Shown: positions 35,808 to 44,716 of the stretch, piece after piece
How positions within the stretch are numbered: position 1 is the stretch's first letter
How the letters are laid out: each line of letters begins with the position of its first letter
Source: Tardibacter sp963781025
GTDB taxonomy: Bacteria > Pseudomonadota > Alphaproteobacteria > Sphingomonadales > Sphingomonadaceae
NCBI GenBank assembly: GCA_963781025.1
Contig: CAWADU010000003.1
Span: forward strand, 2,108,001-2,172,000
Length of the DNA: 64,000 nucleotides
Direction: 5' to 3'
Translations under genes and position numbers: made by a program
Notes under the pieces: generated by a model
Databases searched by the model: none
The model's input: only the letters and a program-made list of their open reading frames with translations
Told to the model about the DNA's origin: nothing

Positions 35808-36827
35808 ATGCGGAACAGACGGTTCAAGCTTGTCAGGCGACCGGTGGGCCTGCCCGTCGCCGAGGATTTCCGGATAGACGAGGAATTGGCGCCGGAACTG
35901 GCCGAGGGCGAGTTCCTGCTGCGCAATGAATATGCTTCGCTCGATCCCGCGATGCGCGGCTGGCTCGACGACAAGCCATCCTATCTGCCGCCGATAGGTT
36001 TGGGCGATGCGGTGCGCGCGACGACGGTTGGCCGGGTCGTCCGGTCACGCAACCCCGGTTTCGCCGAGGGCCAGTGGATGGTGGGCCTTCACGCAATCGA
36101 GGATTATTCGGTAATAAAGCCGGGCAGCTTCACCCGGCCCATCGATGCGGATGCGATGCCCAGCGTCACTAATTACCTGTCCGCGGTGGGCGCGGTCGGC
36201 CTGACCGCCTATTTCGGACTGACGGAGATCGCCAAGGTCGAAGCGGGCGAGACGGTGCTGGTGAGCGGCGCGGCCGGGGCGGTCGGTTCGCTCGCGGGGC
36301 AGATCGCAAAGATCAGGGGGTGCCGCGCCATCGGCATTGCCGGCGGGCCGGACAAATGCGCGCGGCTGATCCGGGACTATGGCTACGATGTCGCCATCGA
36401 CTATCGCGGCAAGTCGACGGCGACGCTGGCTGCGGAGATCGCCGCAGCCGCGCCCGGCGGCGTGAATGTGATTTTCGAGAATGTGGGCGGCGACATACTG
36501 GATGCCGGGCTCATGAACCTCGCGCGGGGCGCGCGGGTGGCGCTGTGCGGGCTGATCAGCGAATACAACAGCGCCGAAGGTCCCCAAGGCATACGCAACC
36601 TGTGGCAGTTGATCGTCAAGACCGCTACCATTCGCGGCTTCCTTGTCCTTGAATTCGCGAACCGTTTTGAAGAGGGCGGCTCTGCGATGATCGAATGGAT
36701 CAAGGCAGGAAAGCTGCGCGTCGACGAACATGTCGAGGAGGGAATTGAAAACGCGTTTCCCGCCTTCCTTCGGCTGTTCGAAGGGACCAACAAGGGCAAG
36801 ATGATCCTGAAGATCGGGAACGGATGA
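35808..36827 (+). CDS. NADP-dependent MDR oxidoreductase (LTB4-dehydrogenase/CurA type) 2
   Basis: A 339-residue zinc-free MDR with the same landmarks as the other two copies: LRNEYASLDPAMRGWL, the VGAVGLTAYFGLTEIAKV region, the NADP loop VSGAAGAVGSLAGQIAKIRG and IFENVGGDILD. Tyr in the last motif is Ile here. It follows Rieske 2 after a 42-base gap with a G-rich ribosome site (GGGGGGAG), so it probably acts on the Rieske 2 product. Confidence 0.85.
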   Translation: MRNRRFKLVRRPVGLPVAEDFRIDEELAPELAEGEFLLRNEYASLDPAMRGWLDDKPSYLPPIGLGDAVRATTVGRVVRSRNPGFAEGQWMVGLHAIEDYSVIKPGSFTRPIDADAMPSVTNYLSAVGAVGLTAYFGLTEIAKVEAGETVLVSGAAGAVGSLAGQIAKIRGCRAIGIAGGPDKCARLIRDYGYDVAIDYRGKSTATLAAEIAAAAPGGVNVIFENVGGDILDAGLMNLARGARVALCGLISEYNSAEGPQGIRNLWQLIVKTATIRGFLVLEFANRFEEGGSAMIEWIKAGKLRVDEHVEEGIENAFPAFLRLFEGTNKGKMILKIGNG

Positions 36828-36875
36828 CGAAGCACCCGATGGACCTGCCCTTGCCGGCATGACAGGCGGGCTGGA

Positions 36876-36893
36876 CGGAGCGAAAAGGCTCCG
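36876..36893. terminator. Hairpin between converging MDR 2 and SDR 3
   Basis: CGGAGC-GAAAAG-GCTCCG makes a 6-bp GC-rich stem with a 6-base purine loop in the 75-base convergent gap. It has no T-run on either side, so it could be a weak or Rho-assisted terminator. Confidence 0.4.
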
Positions 36894-36902
36894 CCCCTCG
36901 CG

Positions 36903-37661
36903 TCAGAACTGAACCCGCTTGGTATAGCCGCCGTCGATGACGATGTTGGTGCCGGTGGTGTAGGACGATGCAGGGCTCGCCAGGAATACCAGCGCGCGCG
37001 CGACGTCTTCCGGCGCTCCCAGGCGGCCCAGGGGTATCTGCGCCTTGGTGGCGTCATAGAGTTCGGGCATCGCGGCCTCGATTCCTTCCCAGTTCCCGCC
37101 GGGGAAGCTGATCGGGCCCGGAGAGATCGCGTTTACACGGATGCCTTTTGGCCCCCACGCCTGGCCTAGCTGCTTGGCATAGGTCAGAAGCGTCGCCTTG
37201 ATCGAATTGAACGCCTGCGGAACCAGGAAAGTCTCGACCGCGGCCGTGCTCGACATCAGGATGACGGAGCCGTACCGTGATTTCTCGAGATAAGGCTCCA
37301 GCGCTTCGCAACCCTTGACGGCGCCCATCACGTCGAAATGGAAGCATTTCTCCCAGTCGCCGGTGGCCTGCGATCCGGATGCGCTCGCGCCGGGGATAAA
37401 GATATCGCAGCCGCCTAGTTCGTCGGCGGTCCGGGTCAGCCAATCGGCATAACCGCTCATGTCATTGAGATCGAACGTCCCCGCAACGACCTTGCCACCG
37501 TGTTTCGACAGCGCAGCGACAGCTTCATCGACCTGCTGCTTGTTGCGCGAGAAAAAGCCGATGTCGGCGCCTTCCTGCGCGAAAATCTCCAGCGCGGCGC
37601 GACCGATACCACGGCTGCCGCCGGTGAGAATGACCTTCAGTCCCTTCAGGCCCAGATCCAT
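36903..37661 (-). CDS. SDR-fold protein 3 with catalytic Tyr replaced by Phe
   Basis: A 252-residue SDR with an intact cofactor motif TGGSRGIG (residues 13-20), but the active site reads SSTAAVETFLVPQAFNSIK: Ser138, then Phe151 where tyrosine is expected, then Lys155, with exactly canonical spacing. The NNAG motif is also replaced by IPGA. The codon is TTC, so this is not a reading ambiguity. It may be a non-dehydrogenase (isomerase, lyase or binding) member. It lies 23 bases before the ligase on the minus strand and is probably cotranscribed with it. Confidence 0.85.
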   Translation of the reverse strand: MDLGLKGLKVILTGGSRGIGRAALEIFAQEGADIGFFSRNKQQVDEAVAALSKHGGKVVAGTFDLNDMSGYADWLTRTADELGGCDIFIPGASASGSQATGDWEKCFHFDVMGAVKGCEALEPYLEKSRYGSVILMSSTAAVETFLVPQAFNSIKATLLTYAKQLGQAWGPKGIRVNAISPGPISFPGGNWEGIEAAMPELYDATKAQIPLGRLGAPEDVARALVFLASPASSYTTGTNIVIDGGYTKRVQF

Positions 37662-37684
37662 CCTTCGTCTCCTGCATTATGAAC

Positions 37685-39358
37685 TCACGGCGCATGGCCG
37701 AGCTTAGCTTTAATTTGCTTGCGTAACATATCCTTTCGTACTTTTCCGGAAGCCGTGCGCGGCAGGCTGTCCACGAACTCGATGCGCTCGGGCCATTTCT
37801 GCTTGGCGAGCCCATGTGTGCCGATGAATGCGACCAGATCGGCGGCATCCGGTGCTTGCCGGTTTGCCAGGATGACGAAGGCGCATATGCCCTCGCCCAG
37901 CCGCGCATGGGGCATGGCGACAACCGCCGCCTCGGCAACGGCGGGATGGCGGTGAAGCACATCCTCGATTTCCTTGGCGCTTATGTTTTCGCCGCCCCGG
38001 ATGATCAGATCCTTCTTGCGCCCGGTGATGGTAAGCGCGCCCGACGCCTCCACCCGCCCGATATCTCCGGTGCGGAAATAGCCATCCCCGGTAATGGCTT
38101 CGACCGTCTGGGCCTGATCGGCATAGCCCATGAACATGGCAGGCCCCCGCGCGAGTATTTCGCCGTCGCTTCCCATGGGCACCTCGTTGCCGGCATCGTC
38201 CACGATGCGGACCTCGTAATCGACGATCCTGCCGTCTGTCGTCGCGGCGTTTTCGCCCTCGCCCTCGCCCATGAAGCCCAGCGTCACCAGCGGAACCTCC
38301 GAACTGCCGTAGACGCGAAAAGCGCACGGATTGGCGAAGGTGCGGTTGGCCAGGCGCACGATCTCGGAAGGGACGGCCGCGCCGCCGCACGCGAAAAACC
38401 GCAGCGACGGAAGCGATTTGCCCGCTGCTGCCGCCTTGCTGGCGAGTTCCTGAAGAAAAGGGGTCGCGGCAACGGTGCCGACGACCGCGTGCCGTTCGAT
38501 CGCCTCAAGCGCGAGATCGGCATTCCAGCTTTCCATCAAGACGGTGCGCGTGCCCCAGATGAACGGCAGCTCGAGCCCGTTGCTGTAACCGCTGACATGG
38601 GTGACGGGCGATGGCATCAAAATGGCATCTCCCGGCCGGGTGCCCCAATGGCGCGAACAGACCGTGGCGGCGCGCGCCAGCGTATTGTGGTTGTGCAGCA
38701 CGCCCTTCGGCTTGCCGGTGGTGCCCGAGGTGTAGAGCAGCATCTTGACGCTGCCGGGATCGATCTTCGGCGCGGCGAAAGACCGCCCGCGACCGGCCTC
38801 GACCAACGCCTCGTACGTCATTTTCCTCTCGCCGCCGCCGCGAACATAGACGACATGCTCCAGCGCGGGGAGATCCGGCCGCAGCCGGCCGATCATCGCC
38901 GCGAAGTCATAGCCGCGAAACCTTTCCGCCAGGAACAGAAGCCGGCAGTTGCAATCGGCAAGCATCTGACGGACTTCCGCGTCGCGGTAGATGATGACGA
39001 TCGGATTGATGACGAGACCCAGCAAGGCCGCCGCAAGATTGATGACCGCCGCTTCTTCCCAATTGGGCGTCTGGAAGCTGATCACATCGCCGCGCTTCAG
39101 CCCCAGATCGGCCAGCGACATGCAAAGCGCCTCGGCATCCGCCAGCAGCGAGGCATAGGTCGGACGGCTGCCTTCGCCCAGGAATACGACAGCGTCGGGT
39201 TCCTGTTCAGCCCGGATGCGCGCCATGTCGCCGATCGTCCGGTCGTCCCAGAATCCGCCTTGCCGATAGCGGCGGTGATGCGCGGCGGGCGGGGTCAACC
39301 AGCTCCAGGGGCAGGAAAAACGGGGATCGTTCCGGCCAGTGTCGATGGCTTGGTTCAT
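37685..39358 (-). CDS. AMP-dependent acyl-CoA synthetase/ligase
   Basis: Activates a carboxylic acid to its CoA thioester via an acyl-adenylate. The 557-residue protein has the adenylate-forming P-loop YTSGTTGKPKG (209-219), the YGSSEVP (A5) region, the RTGD motif in YFRTGDIGRV, GRKKDLIIRGGENI (A8) and the catalytic C-terminal lysine in RTASGKVRK. I chose the ATG at 39358; the upstream open frame overlaps the divergent promoter of Rieske 3 and has no family similarity I can see. The likely substrate is a cyclic or aromatic acid produced in this pathway. Confidence 0.9.
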   Translation of the reverse strand: MNQAIDTGRNDPRFSCPWSWLTPPAAHHRRYRQGGFWDDRTIGDMARIRAEQEPDAVVFLGEGSRPTYASLLADAEALCMSLADLGLKRGDVISFQTPNWEEAAVINLAAALLGLVINPIVIIYRDAEVRQMLADCNCRLLFLAERFRGYDFAAMIGRLRPDLPALEHVVYVRGGGERKMTYEALVEAGRGRSFAAPKIDPGSVKMLLYTSGTTGKPKGVLHNHNTLARAATVCSRHWGTRPGDAILMPSPVTHVSGYSNGLELPFIWGTRTVLMESWNADLALEAIERHAVVGTVAATPFLQELASKAAAAGKSLPSLRFFACGGAAVPSEIVRLANRTFANPCAFRVYGSSEVPLVTLGFMGEGEGENAATTDGRIVDYEVRIVDDAGNEVPMGSDGEILARGPAMFMGYADQAQTVEAITGDGYFRTGDIGRVEASGALTITGRKKDLIIRGGENISAKEIEDVLHRHPAVAEAAVVAMPHARLGEGICAFVILANRQAPDAADLVAFIGTHGLAKQKWPERIEFVDSLPRTASGKVRKDMLRKQIKAKLGHAP

Positions 39359-39518
39359 GGTGTCAGCTTGGCGAGGGGCTGCGTTCGCGCAACGGACAAT
39401 TCTGATAGGTTCCGCGCCTTCGGGCACGACGCACCTAGCATTCCTCTCAGCTTGTGAGGCGGCAATCGATCTGGTGAGGTTCCGCATCACTGCACCGATG
39501 GATTTTGAGAGGGTGATG

Positions 39519-40691
39519 ATGGACGGGCATGACATGGGCGACGTCGCGGAAGCCCTGCTGGATTACGCGGAGAACTCCAGAACATTCCAGACCGACAGGA
39601 TCGTCACCATCCCGGCTTCGGCCTATACGGATGCCGATCGCTGGCATCAGGAAATGGAAACGATCTTCAAGCGCTTGCCGCTGATGCTGGCGCTTTCGGC
39701 CGAGTTGAGGGAGCCGGGCAGCTACAAGGCGATGGAAGCGATGGGGAAACCCATCCTCATCACGCGCGACAAGGAAGGCATGGCGCATGCCTTCCTCAAT
39801 GTCTGTGCGCATCGCGGTGCGCCGGTCGCGGAGGAAGGCAGCGGCAAATGCGGCCGGTTTGTCTGCCCCTATCACGCGTGGTCCTATGGGCTGGACGGCA
39901 AGCTGCTCGCGGTCGCCGACAAGGACAAGTTCGGCGATATCGACAGGAGCACGCGCGGCCTCACCGAACTGCCCTGCGCTGAACGGGCGGGAATGATCTT
40001 CGTCGTGCTGACGCCGGGATTATCGATCGACCTCGACGGCTTTTATCAGGGCATGCTCGATGATTTCGAGGCGGCGGACCTTGCCAACTGGACCTTCCTG
40101 GGCTCTCGCGTGATCGAAGGCGCGAACTGGAAGATCGCGTTCGACGGCTATCTGGAAGGCTATCACTTTGCGACCCTGCACCCGCGGACCATCCATCCGC
40201 GTACCCTTTCCAACCTGACCCATTACGAGGGTTATGGCCCGCACATGCGGATCGGTTTCGCGCAGACGGGCATCAGTGAACTGCGCGACGTTCCCCGCGA
40301 AGAATGGGGCAGGTGCGAAAACCAGGGCTATGACTTCGTCCGCATCCTTTTTCCCAATGTTTCGGCATTTCTTGCGCCGGAAATAGCGCAGATCGCCCAG
40401 CTTTTCCCCGGACCGACGCCCGACCAGAACCGCACCGTCCTGCTCTATGCCCGGCGCGAGCCGCCAAGGGACGACGCCGACCGCGAGGCGCTGAACCAGA
40501 TGATGACCTTCCTGCGCGACGTGACGCACGACGAGGACTACATCATCGGCAAGAAGATCCAGAAGGGCCTCGAATCAGGCGCGCTGGAAAGCATCATCCT
40601 GGGCAAGAACGAACGCGGCAATCAGTTCTTCCACGAATGGGTGGCATGGTATCTGAAAGGCGACGCGAACGCGCCCCGGCCCGTGATGTAA
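39519..40691 (+). CDS. Rieske non-haem iron oxygenase alpha subunit 3
   Basis: A 390-residue oxygenase component, shorter than the other three. Rieske ligands are Cys96, His98, Cys116 and His119 (CAHRG and CPYHAW); the usual glycine after the last ligand is Ala. The iron site is His216 and His221 in NWKIAFDGYLEGYHFATLH, with Glu213 at the bridging position. The ATG at 39519 is chosen because GAGAGGG lies at good distance; an ATG three bases upstream and one at 39498 also exist. It is divergent from the ligase gene. Confidence 0.92.
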   Translation: MDGHDMGDVAEALLDYAENSRTFQTDRIVTIPASAYTDADRWHQEMETIFKRLPLMLALSAELREPGSYKAMEAMGKPILITRDKEGMAHAFLNVCAHRGAPVAEEGSGKCGRFVCPYHAWSYGLDGKLLAVADKDKFGDIDRSTRGLTELPCAERAGMIFVVLTPGLSIDLDGFYQGMLDDFEAADLANWTFLGSRVIEGANWKIAFDGYLEGYHFATLHPRTIHPRTLSNLTHYEGYGPHMRIGFAQTGISELRDVPREEWGRCENQGYDFVRILFPNVSAFLAPEIAQIAQLFPGPTPDQNRTVLLYARREPPRDDADREALNQMMTFLRDVTHDEDYIIGKKIQKGLESGALESIILGKNERGNQFFHEWVAWYLKGDANAPRPVM

Positions 40692-40746
40692 GGGCGCGTC
40701 GGCCGTCATCCCATCTCATGACACCTGACGGTCACGACGAGCGCGA

Positions 40747-41508
40747 TCAGACGCAGATATAGCCGCCGTCGATCACCATCTCTGCACCCGTCATGAAGCT
40801 GCTGGCGGGCGAGCAGAGATAGACGATGCCGCTGGCGATCTCCTGCGGTTCGCCGAGGCGTTTCATCGGATGGCGCGTTTCGGTGACGGCGCGGGCGGCG
40901 GCCAAGGATGGCGATGCGCCCAGATCGACGTACCGCTGCATGATCGAGCCCATCATGCCGGTTTCGATCCCGCCCGGATGGACCGAATTGACGCGGATGC
41001 CGTAGCCGAGCGTGGCGAACTCCAGCGCGGCGGTTTTGGTGAACATCGCGACGGCCGCCTTGGCGGCGCAATAGGCGGCATTGAAGGGCGCGGCCCTGAT
41101 GCCGCCGACTGACGAGAGATTGACCACCGAGGCCCCACCCTGGCGCCGCCCGCTGGCCTCGCGCAGCAGCGGCAGCGTCGCTTGCAGGCCCAGCAGGACG
41201 CTCTCGACATTGATCGCCTGCACCCGGCGCCAGACATCGATCCCGGTCGCCTCGATGCTTTCGACGATCGAATAGCCCGCATTGTTGACGAGACAATCGA
41301 GCCGCCCGAAGCGCTCGCGAACGTCGGCGGCGATGCGTGCCCAGTTATCAGCGCTGGTCACGTCATGAGCCGCCACGCCGACGCTTTCCTTGAGGTCGGT
41401 CGCCACGACGTCCGCGCCCGCCTCCTCCAGGGCCGTTCGCGTTGCATTGCCTATGCCGCCGCCGGCGCCCGTCAACAGCACTACGGCTCCTTGAAGATCG
41501 GCGGTCAT
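40747..41508 (-). CDS. SDR family oxidoreductase 4
   Basis: A 253-residue classical SDR with TGAGGGIG, NNAG (LVNNAGYS) and the triad in LSSVGGIRAAPFNAAYCAAKA. The acid after strand 2 (VVATDL) suggests NAD preference. It is the last of three SDRs on one strand, starting 23 bases after SDR 5. Substrate-loop residues near MMGSIMQRYVDLGA differ from its neighbours, suggesting separate substrates. Confidence 0.88.
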   Translation of the reverse strand: MTADLQGAVVLLTGAGGGIGNATRTALEEAGADVVATDLKESVGVAAHDVTSADNWARIAADVRERFGRLDCLVNNAGYSIVESIEATGIDVWRRVQAINVESVLLGLQATLPLLREASGRRQGGASVVNLSSVGGIRAAPFNAAYCAAKAAVAMFTKTAALEFATLGYGIRVNSVHPGGIETGMMGSIMQRYVDLGASPSLAAARAVTETRHPMKRLGEPQEIASGIVYLCSPASSFMTGAEMVIDGGYICV

Positions 41509-41531
41509 GATGGTCCCTTCCGGATGGTGGA

Positions 41532-42341
41532 TTACTGTGCAGTCCAACCGCCATCGACGGCCAGTTCCGCGCCGGTCACGTAGCTGCTGTCGTCGGATGC
41601 GAGGAAAAAGGCCGCGCCAGCGATTTCCTCGGGCCGCGCGATCCGGCCCAACGGCGTCTGCGCGGCCAGGCCGTCGATCAGATCCTGCGGCTTTTCGGCC
41701 ACGCCTTGATCGACCCAGCACTGCATGCCGATGTCGAGCAGCGGCGTCTTCACGAAGCCCGGATGGATCGAATTCACCCGGATCGGCGTGCGCGCGCTGG
41801 CAAATTCGATCGCGACCGATTTCGTGAGGAGCCGCACGGCGCCCTTGCTGGTGTTGTAGGCCGATGTCTCCGCATAGCCGACCAGTCCCATGATCGACGA
41901 CATGTTGATGATGCTCGACCCGGCCGGCGTTTGCCGCCCGCTTTCGGCGAGCAGCCCGGTGAAGGTCTTGATGCCAAGGAAAACGCCGTCGACATTGACG
42001 CTCATGAGCCGCCGCCACGCCTGGAGCGTCATCTTGTCGACGGGGCAGACAAGGTCGATCCCCGCATTGTTCACCAGAATGTCGAGCCGCCCCAAGGTGT
42101 CGCGGACCATGTGCCCGGCGGCGCTCCACTGGTCTTCCTGGGCAACGTCGAGCTGGATATAGCGCGCGCCCTCGCCTAGCCTCCCGACTGTCTGACGAAC
42201 GCCGTCGTCATCCGCGGGCCGCAGGTCGCCGATGACGACCGCCGCGCCTTCGGCGATGAAACGTTCCGCGATGGCAAGGCCGATCCCGCGCAGGCCGCCG
42301 GTGACAAACGCCGCCCGTCCCTGAAGGCGGCCGCCGTTCAT
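41532..42341 (-). CDS. SDR family oxidoreductase 5
   Basis: A 269-residue SDR with TGGLRGIG, LVNNAGID and the triad in MSSIMGLVGYAETSAYNTSKG. It is longer in the substrate loop than its neighbours, with LLDIGMQCWVDQGVAEKPQDLIDGL forming an insertion after the PG motif. The acid after strand 2 (VVIGDLR) again suggests NAD. Its start overlaps the SDR 6 stop by four bases (ATGA). Confidence 0.88.
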   Translation of the reverse strand: MNGGRLQGRAAFVTGGLRGIGLAIAERFIAEGAAVVIGDLRPADDDGVRQTVGRLGEGARYIQLDVAQEDQWSAAGHMVRDTLGRLDILVNNAGIDLVCPVDKMTLQAWRRLMSVNVDGVFLGIKTFTGLLAESGRQTPAGSSIINMSSIMGLVGYAETSAYNTSKGAVRLLTKSVAIEFASARTPIRVNSIHPGFVKTPLLDIGMQCWVDQGVAEKPQDLIDGLAAQTPLGRIARPEEIAGAAFFLASDDSSYVTGAELAVDGGWTAQ

Positions 42342-43114
42342 ACCCCGCCAAGTCCCGCGGTCGAGCCGCCATCGATCAGATATTCGCCGCCGGTGATGAA
42401 GGCGGACTCGTCGGAGCCGAGGAAGACGACAAGCGATGCGATCTCGTCCACCGTCGCCATGCGCTTCAGTGGCGACAGGCTCGAGAAAATGTCGCGCGCC
42501 GCGCCAGGATCCGGCGCGGTGGCGATCGCCTCCCGGATCAGCTGCGTCTCGACGACGCCGGGATGGATCGAATTGCAGCGAATGTGATGCCCGGCCTTCG
42601 CGCAATGCACCGCGATCGATTTGGCAAGCAGGCGGAGCGCGCCCTTGGTTGTGCTGTACGCGACGTTCTGGCCCAGCGCCAATATGCCGTTCATCGATGA
42701 ATTGAGGATGATCGAACCCGATGGGCCGCCCGGGTTGCCGCGCATGACGCTTATGGCGTGTTTCGCGGTCAGCATCGCCCCGGTCAGGTTGACGGCGACG
42801 ATGTCGTTCCAGGCATCAAGGGAGATATCCTCGATGCTGCCGTCGGCGCCCTCGATCCCGGCATTGGCGAAGGCGATGTCGAGCCGGCCGAAGCGCTCGC
42901 GGATCATCGTCGCCAGCACACCCCAGCCGTTGGCGTCCTGCACCCGGTGGGCATGGAAAACCGCTCCCGTTCGGTCGACGACATCCCGGGCCTTGGCCGC
43001 ATTGGAGCCGGTGAAGACCACTGCCGCGCCTTCTTTCACGAAGCGTTCCACCGTGGCTGCGCCGATGCCCGCCGTTCCGCCTGTGACCAAAGCCACCTTG
43101 CCTTCAAGTCTCAT
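42338..43114 (-). CDS. SDR family oxidoreductase 6
   Basis: A 258-residue SDR and the first gene of a three-SDR unit. It has TGGTAGIG, FANAGIE in place of NNAG, and the triad in NSSMNGILALGQNVAYSTTKG. The residue after strand 2 (VVFTGSN) is not acidic, so this copy may use NADP(H) while the next two use NAD(H). It is divergent from the Rieske 4 gene, separated by 197 bases. Confidence 0.88.
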   Translation of the reverse strand: MRLEGKVALVTGGTAGIGAATVERFVKEGAAVVFTGSNAAKARDVVDRTGAVFHAHRVQDANGWGVLATMIRERFGRLDIAFANAGIEGADGSIEDISLDAWNDIVAVNLTGAMLTAKHAISVMRGNPGGPSGSIILNSSMNGILALGQNVAYSTTKGALRLLAKSIAVHCAKAGHHIRCNSIHPGVVETQLIREAIATAPDPGAARDIFSSLSPLKRMATVDEIASLVVFLGSDESAFITGGEYLIDGGSTAGLGGV

Positions 43115-43311
43115 GGCAAACCTTGCGCGTGCGTATTTTCATGGCGCCAGACTGGCCCCCTTCCGCGTCTCCTGTAAACCTGTGCTTTCAGCAAGGTACC
43201 GGCGGAATAGTCGGCAACGTGCCTTGCGCGGGTACTGGCAAAAGGACGAGGTTTGATGTTGTTCCGCCAGAACCTATCTTGACGGGCAAACATATCTTCG
43301 AGGAGCGATGG

Positions 43312-44715
43312 ATGTCCGATCGGGACCCAGACATCAAGGCGCCCGGACAGGCGCGCTGTCCCGGCAAGTCCTGGACGGACCTGCTTGATGAAGATTCGCG
43401 TCCGGTGCCCGACTTCATCCGGGATGAATCGTACACCTATCTGGGTTCAGACCCGATCCCTGCCGAACGCTATACCAGCGCCGAATTCGCGCGTCTTGAA
43501 AAGGAAAAGATGTGGCCGAACGTGTGGCAATTCGCCGCGCGCGAGGAAGACATGCCGGAGGCGGGCGACTTCGTGGTCTATGATAACGTCGGCCGTTCGT
43601 TCCTGGTCATGCGTCAGGAGGACGGATCGGTCCGCGCCTTCCATAATGTCTGCCTTCATCGCGGCCGCAAGCTCCAGACGGAAGACGGCACGGTGGCGAT
43701 GCTTCAATGCCCGTTTCATGGCTTTACCTGGAACAACGACGGCAGCTTGAAGAAAATTCCCTGCGAATGGGATTTCCCGCACCTAAAAAAGAAAGACATG
43801 CGCCTGCCCGAGGCCGAAGCCGGCCGTTGGGGCGGTTACATCTTCGTGCGCGAGAATCCGGGCGGGCCGAGCATCGAGGAATATCTCGCGCCGCTGCCCG
43901 CATTCTTCAGGAGCTGGCGGCACGAGGACTGCACGACGGCGATCTGGGTGGGCAAGGTCGTGCCCGCCAACTGGAAGGTGACCATGGAGGCCTTCATGGA
44001 GGCCTGGCACACGGTCGTGACCCACCCCCAGTTGCTGCCGTTCACCGGTGACGCGAACTCGGCCTACAGTATCTGGGGCGACAATGTGAACGTGAACCTC
44101 GTTCCGTTCGCGACCATGTCGCCGCACATCCAGCCGTCCGAAAAGCCCGAACAATGGATCGTCGACGAGTTCATCAAATATAACGGCCGGTCCGGCGACA
44201 ATTATGAAGCCGGAGCCGATCCCTTCGCGGTCATCGTGCCCGAGGGGACGACCGCGCGGCGGGCGCTCGCCGAAAGCCTGCGCCAAAGCTACACTGAAAG
44301 TTTCGGTCACGATCACAACGATGCGACCGACGCCGAAATGCTCGACGCGCTGGTCTACAATGTCTTTCCCAACTTCGCGCCCTGGGGCGGGTTCATGCCG
44401 AATATCGTCTATCGCTGGCGGCCCGGCCCCGATCCGGATCATTGCTTGATGGAGGTGCGCATCCTGACCCGCATCGCGCCCGGCAAGCCAATTCCGCATG
44501 GCGTGCCGATGAACTACCTCCGCGAAGACCAGAAATGGACCGATGCCCCCGAGCTTGGCATCCTGGGCGCTGTCTTCGAGCAGGACATGGGCAATCTTCC
44601 CTATGTCCAGGAAGGTCTGAAGGCCTCGAAAAACGGTGAGGTGCAGCTTGCGGATTATCAGGAGATCCGCATTCGCCAGTTCCAGCAGACCTTGATGAAA
44701 TACGTGGGGCGTTGA
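43312..44715 (+). CDS. Rieske non-haem iron oxygenase alpha subunit 4
   Basis: A 467-residue oxygenase component, close in layout to alpha subunit 1: both start with a segment ARCPGxS, have a YTYLGSDPIPAERYTS-type N-terminus and end in YQEIRIRQFQQT or similar. Rieske ligands are Cys114, His116, Cys133 and His136 (CLHRG and CPFHGF). Iron ligands are His233 and His238 in NWKVTMEAFMEAWHTVVTH, with Glu230 bridging. The usual aromatic before the first His is Trp rather than Tyr. The start at 43312 has GAGGAGCG upstream. A ThuA-like gene follows immediately. Confidence 0.93.
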   Translation: MSDRDPDIKAPGQARCPGKSWTDLLDEDSRPVPDFIRDESYTYLGSDPIPAERYTSAEFARLEKEKMWPNVWQFAAREEDMPEAGDFVVYDNVGRSFLVMRQEDGSVRAFHNVCLHRGRKLQTEDGTVAMLQCPFHGFTWNNDGSLKKIPCEWDFPHLKKKDMRLPEAEAGRWGGYIFVRENPGGPSIEEYLAPLPAFFRSWRHEDCTTAIWVGKVVPANWKVTMEAFMEAWHTVVTHPQLLPFTGDANSAYSIWGDNVNVNLVPFATMSPHIQPSEKPEQWIVDEFIKYNGRSGDNYEAGADPFAVIVPEGTTARRALAESLRQSYTESFGHDHNDATDAEMLDALVYNVFPNFAPWGGFMPNIVYRWRPGPDPDHCLMEVRILTRIAPGKPIPHGVPMNYLREDQKWTDAPELGILGAVFEQDMGNLPYVQEGLKASKNGEVQLADYQEIRIRQFQQTLMKYVGR

Positions 44716-44716
44716 A

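Noticed and set aside
37814..39457. A 547-codon open frame opposite the acyl-CoA ligase
   Set aside because: The ligase has all its motifs on the minus strand; the plus-strand frame is rich in Arg and His and has no family resemblance.
40692..40746. CCGTCA...TGACGG repeat between Rieske 3 and SDR 4
   Set aside because: Six-bp arms with an 18-base loop and no T-tract are too weak to call a terminator.
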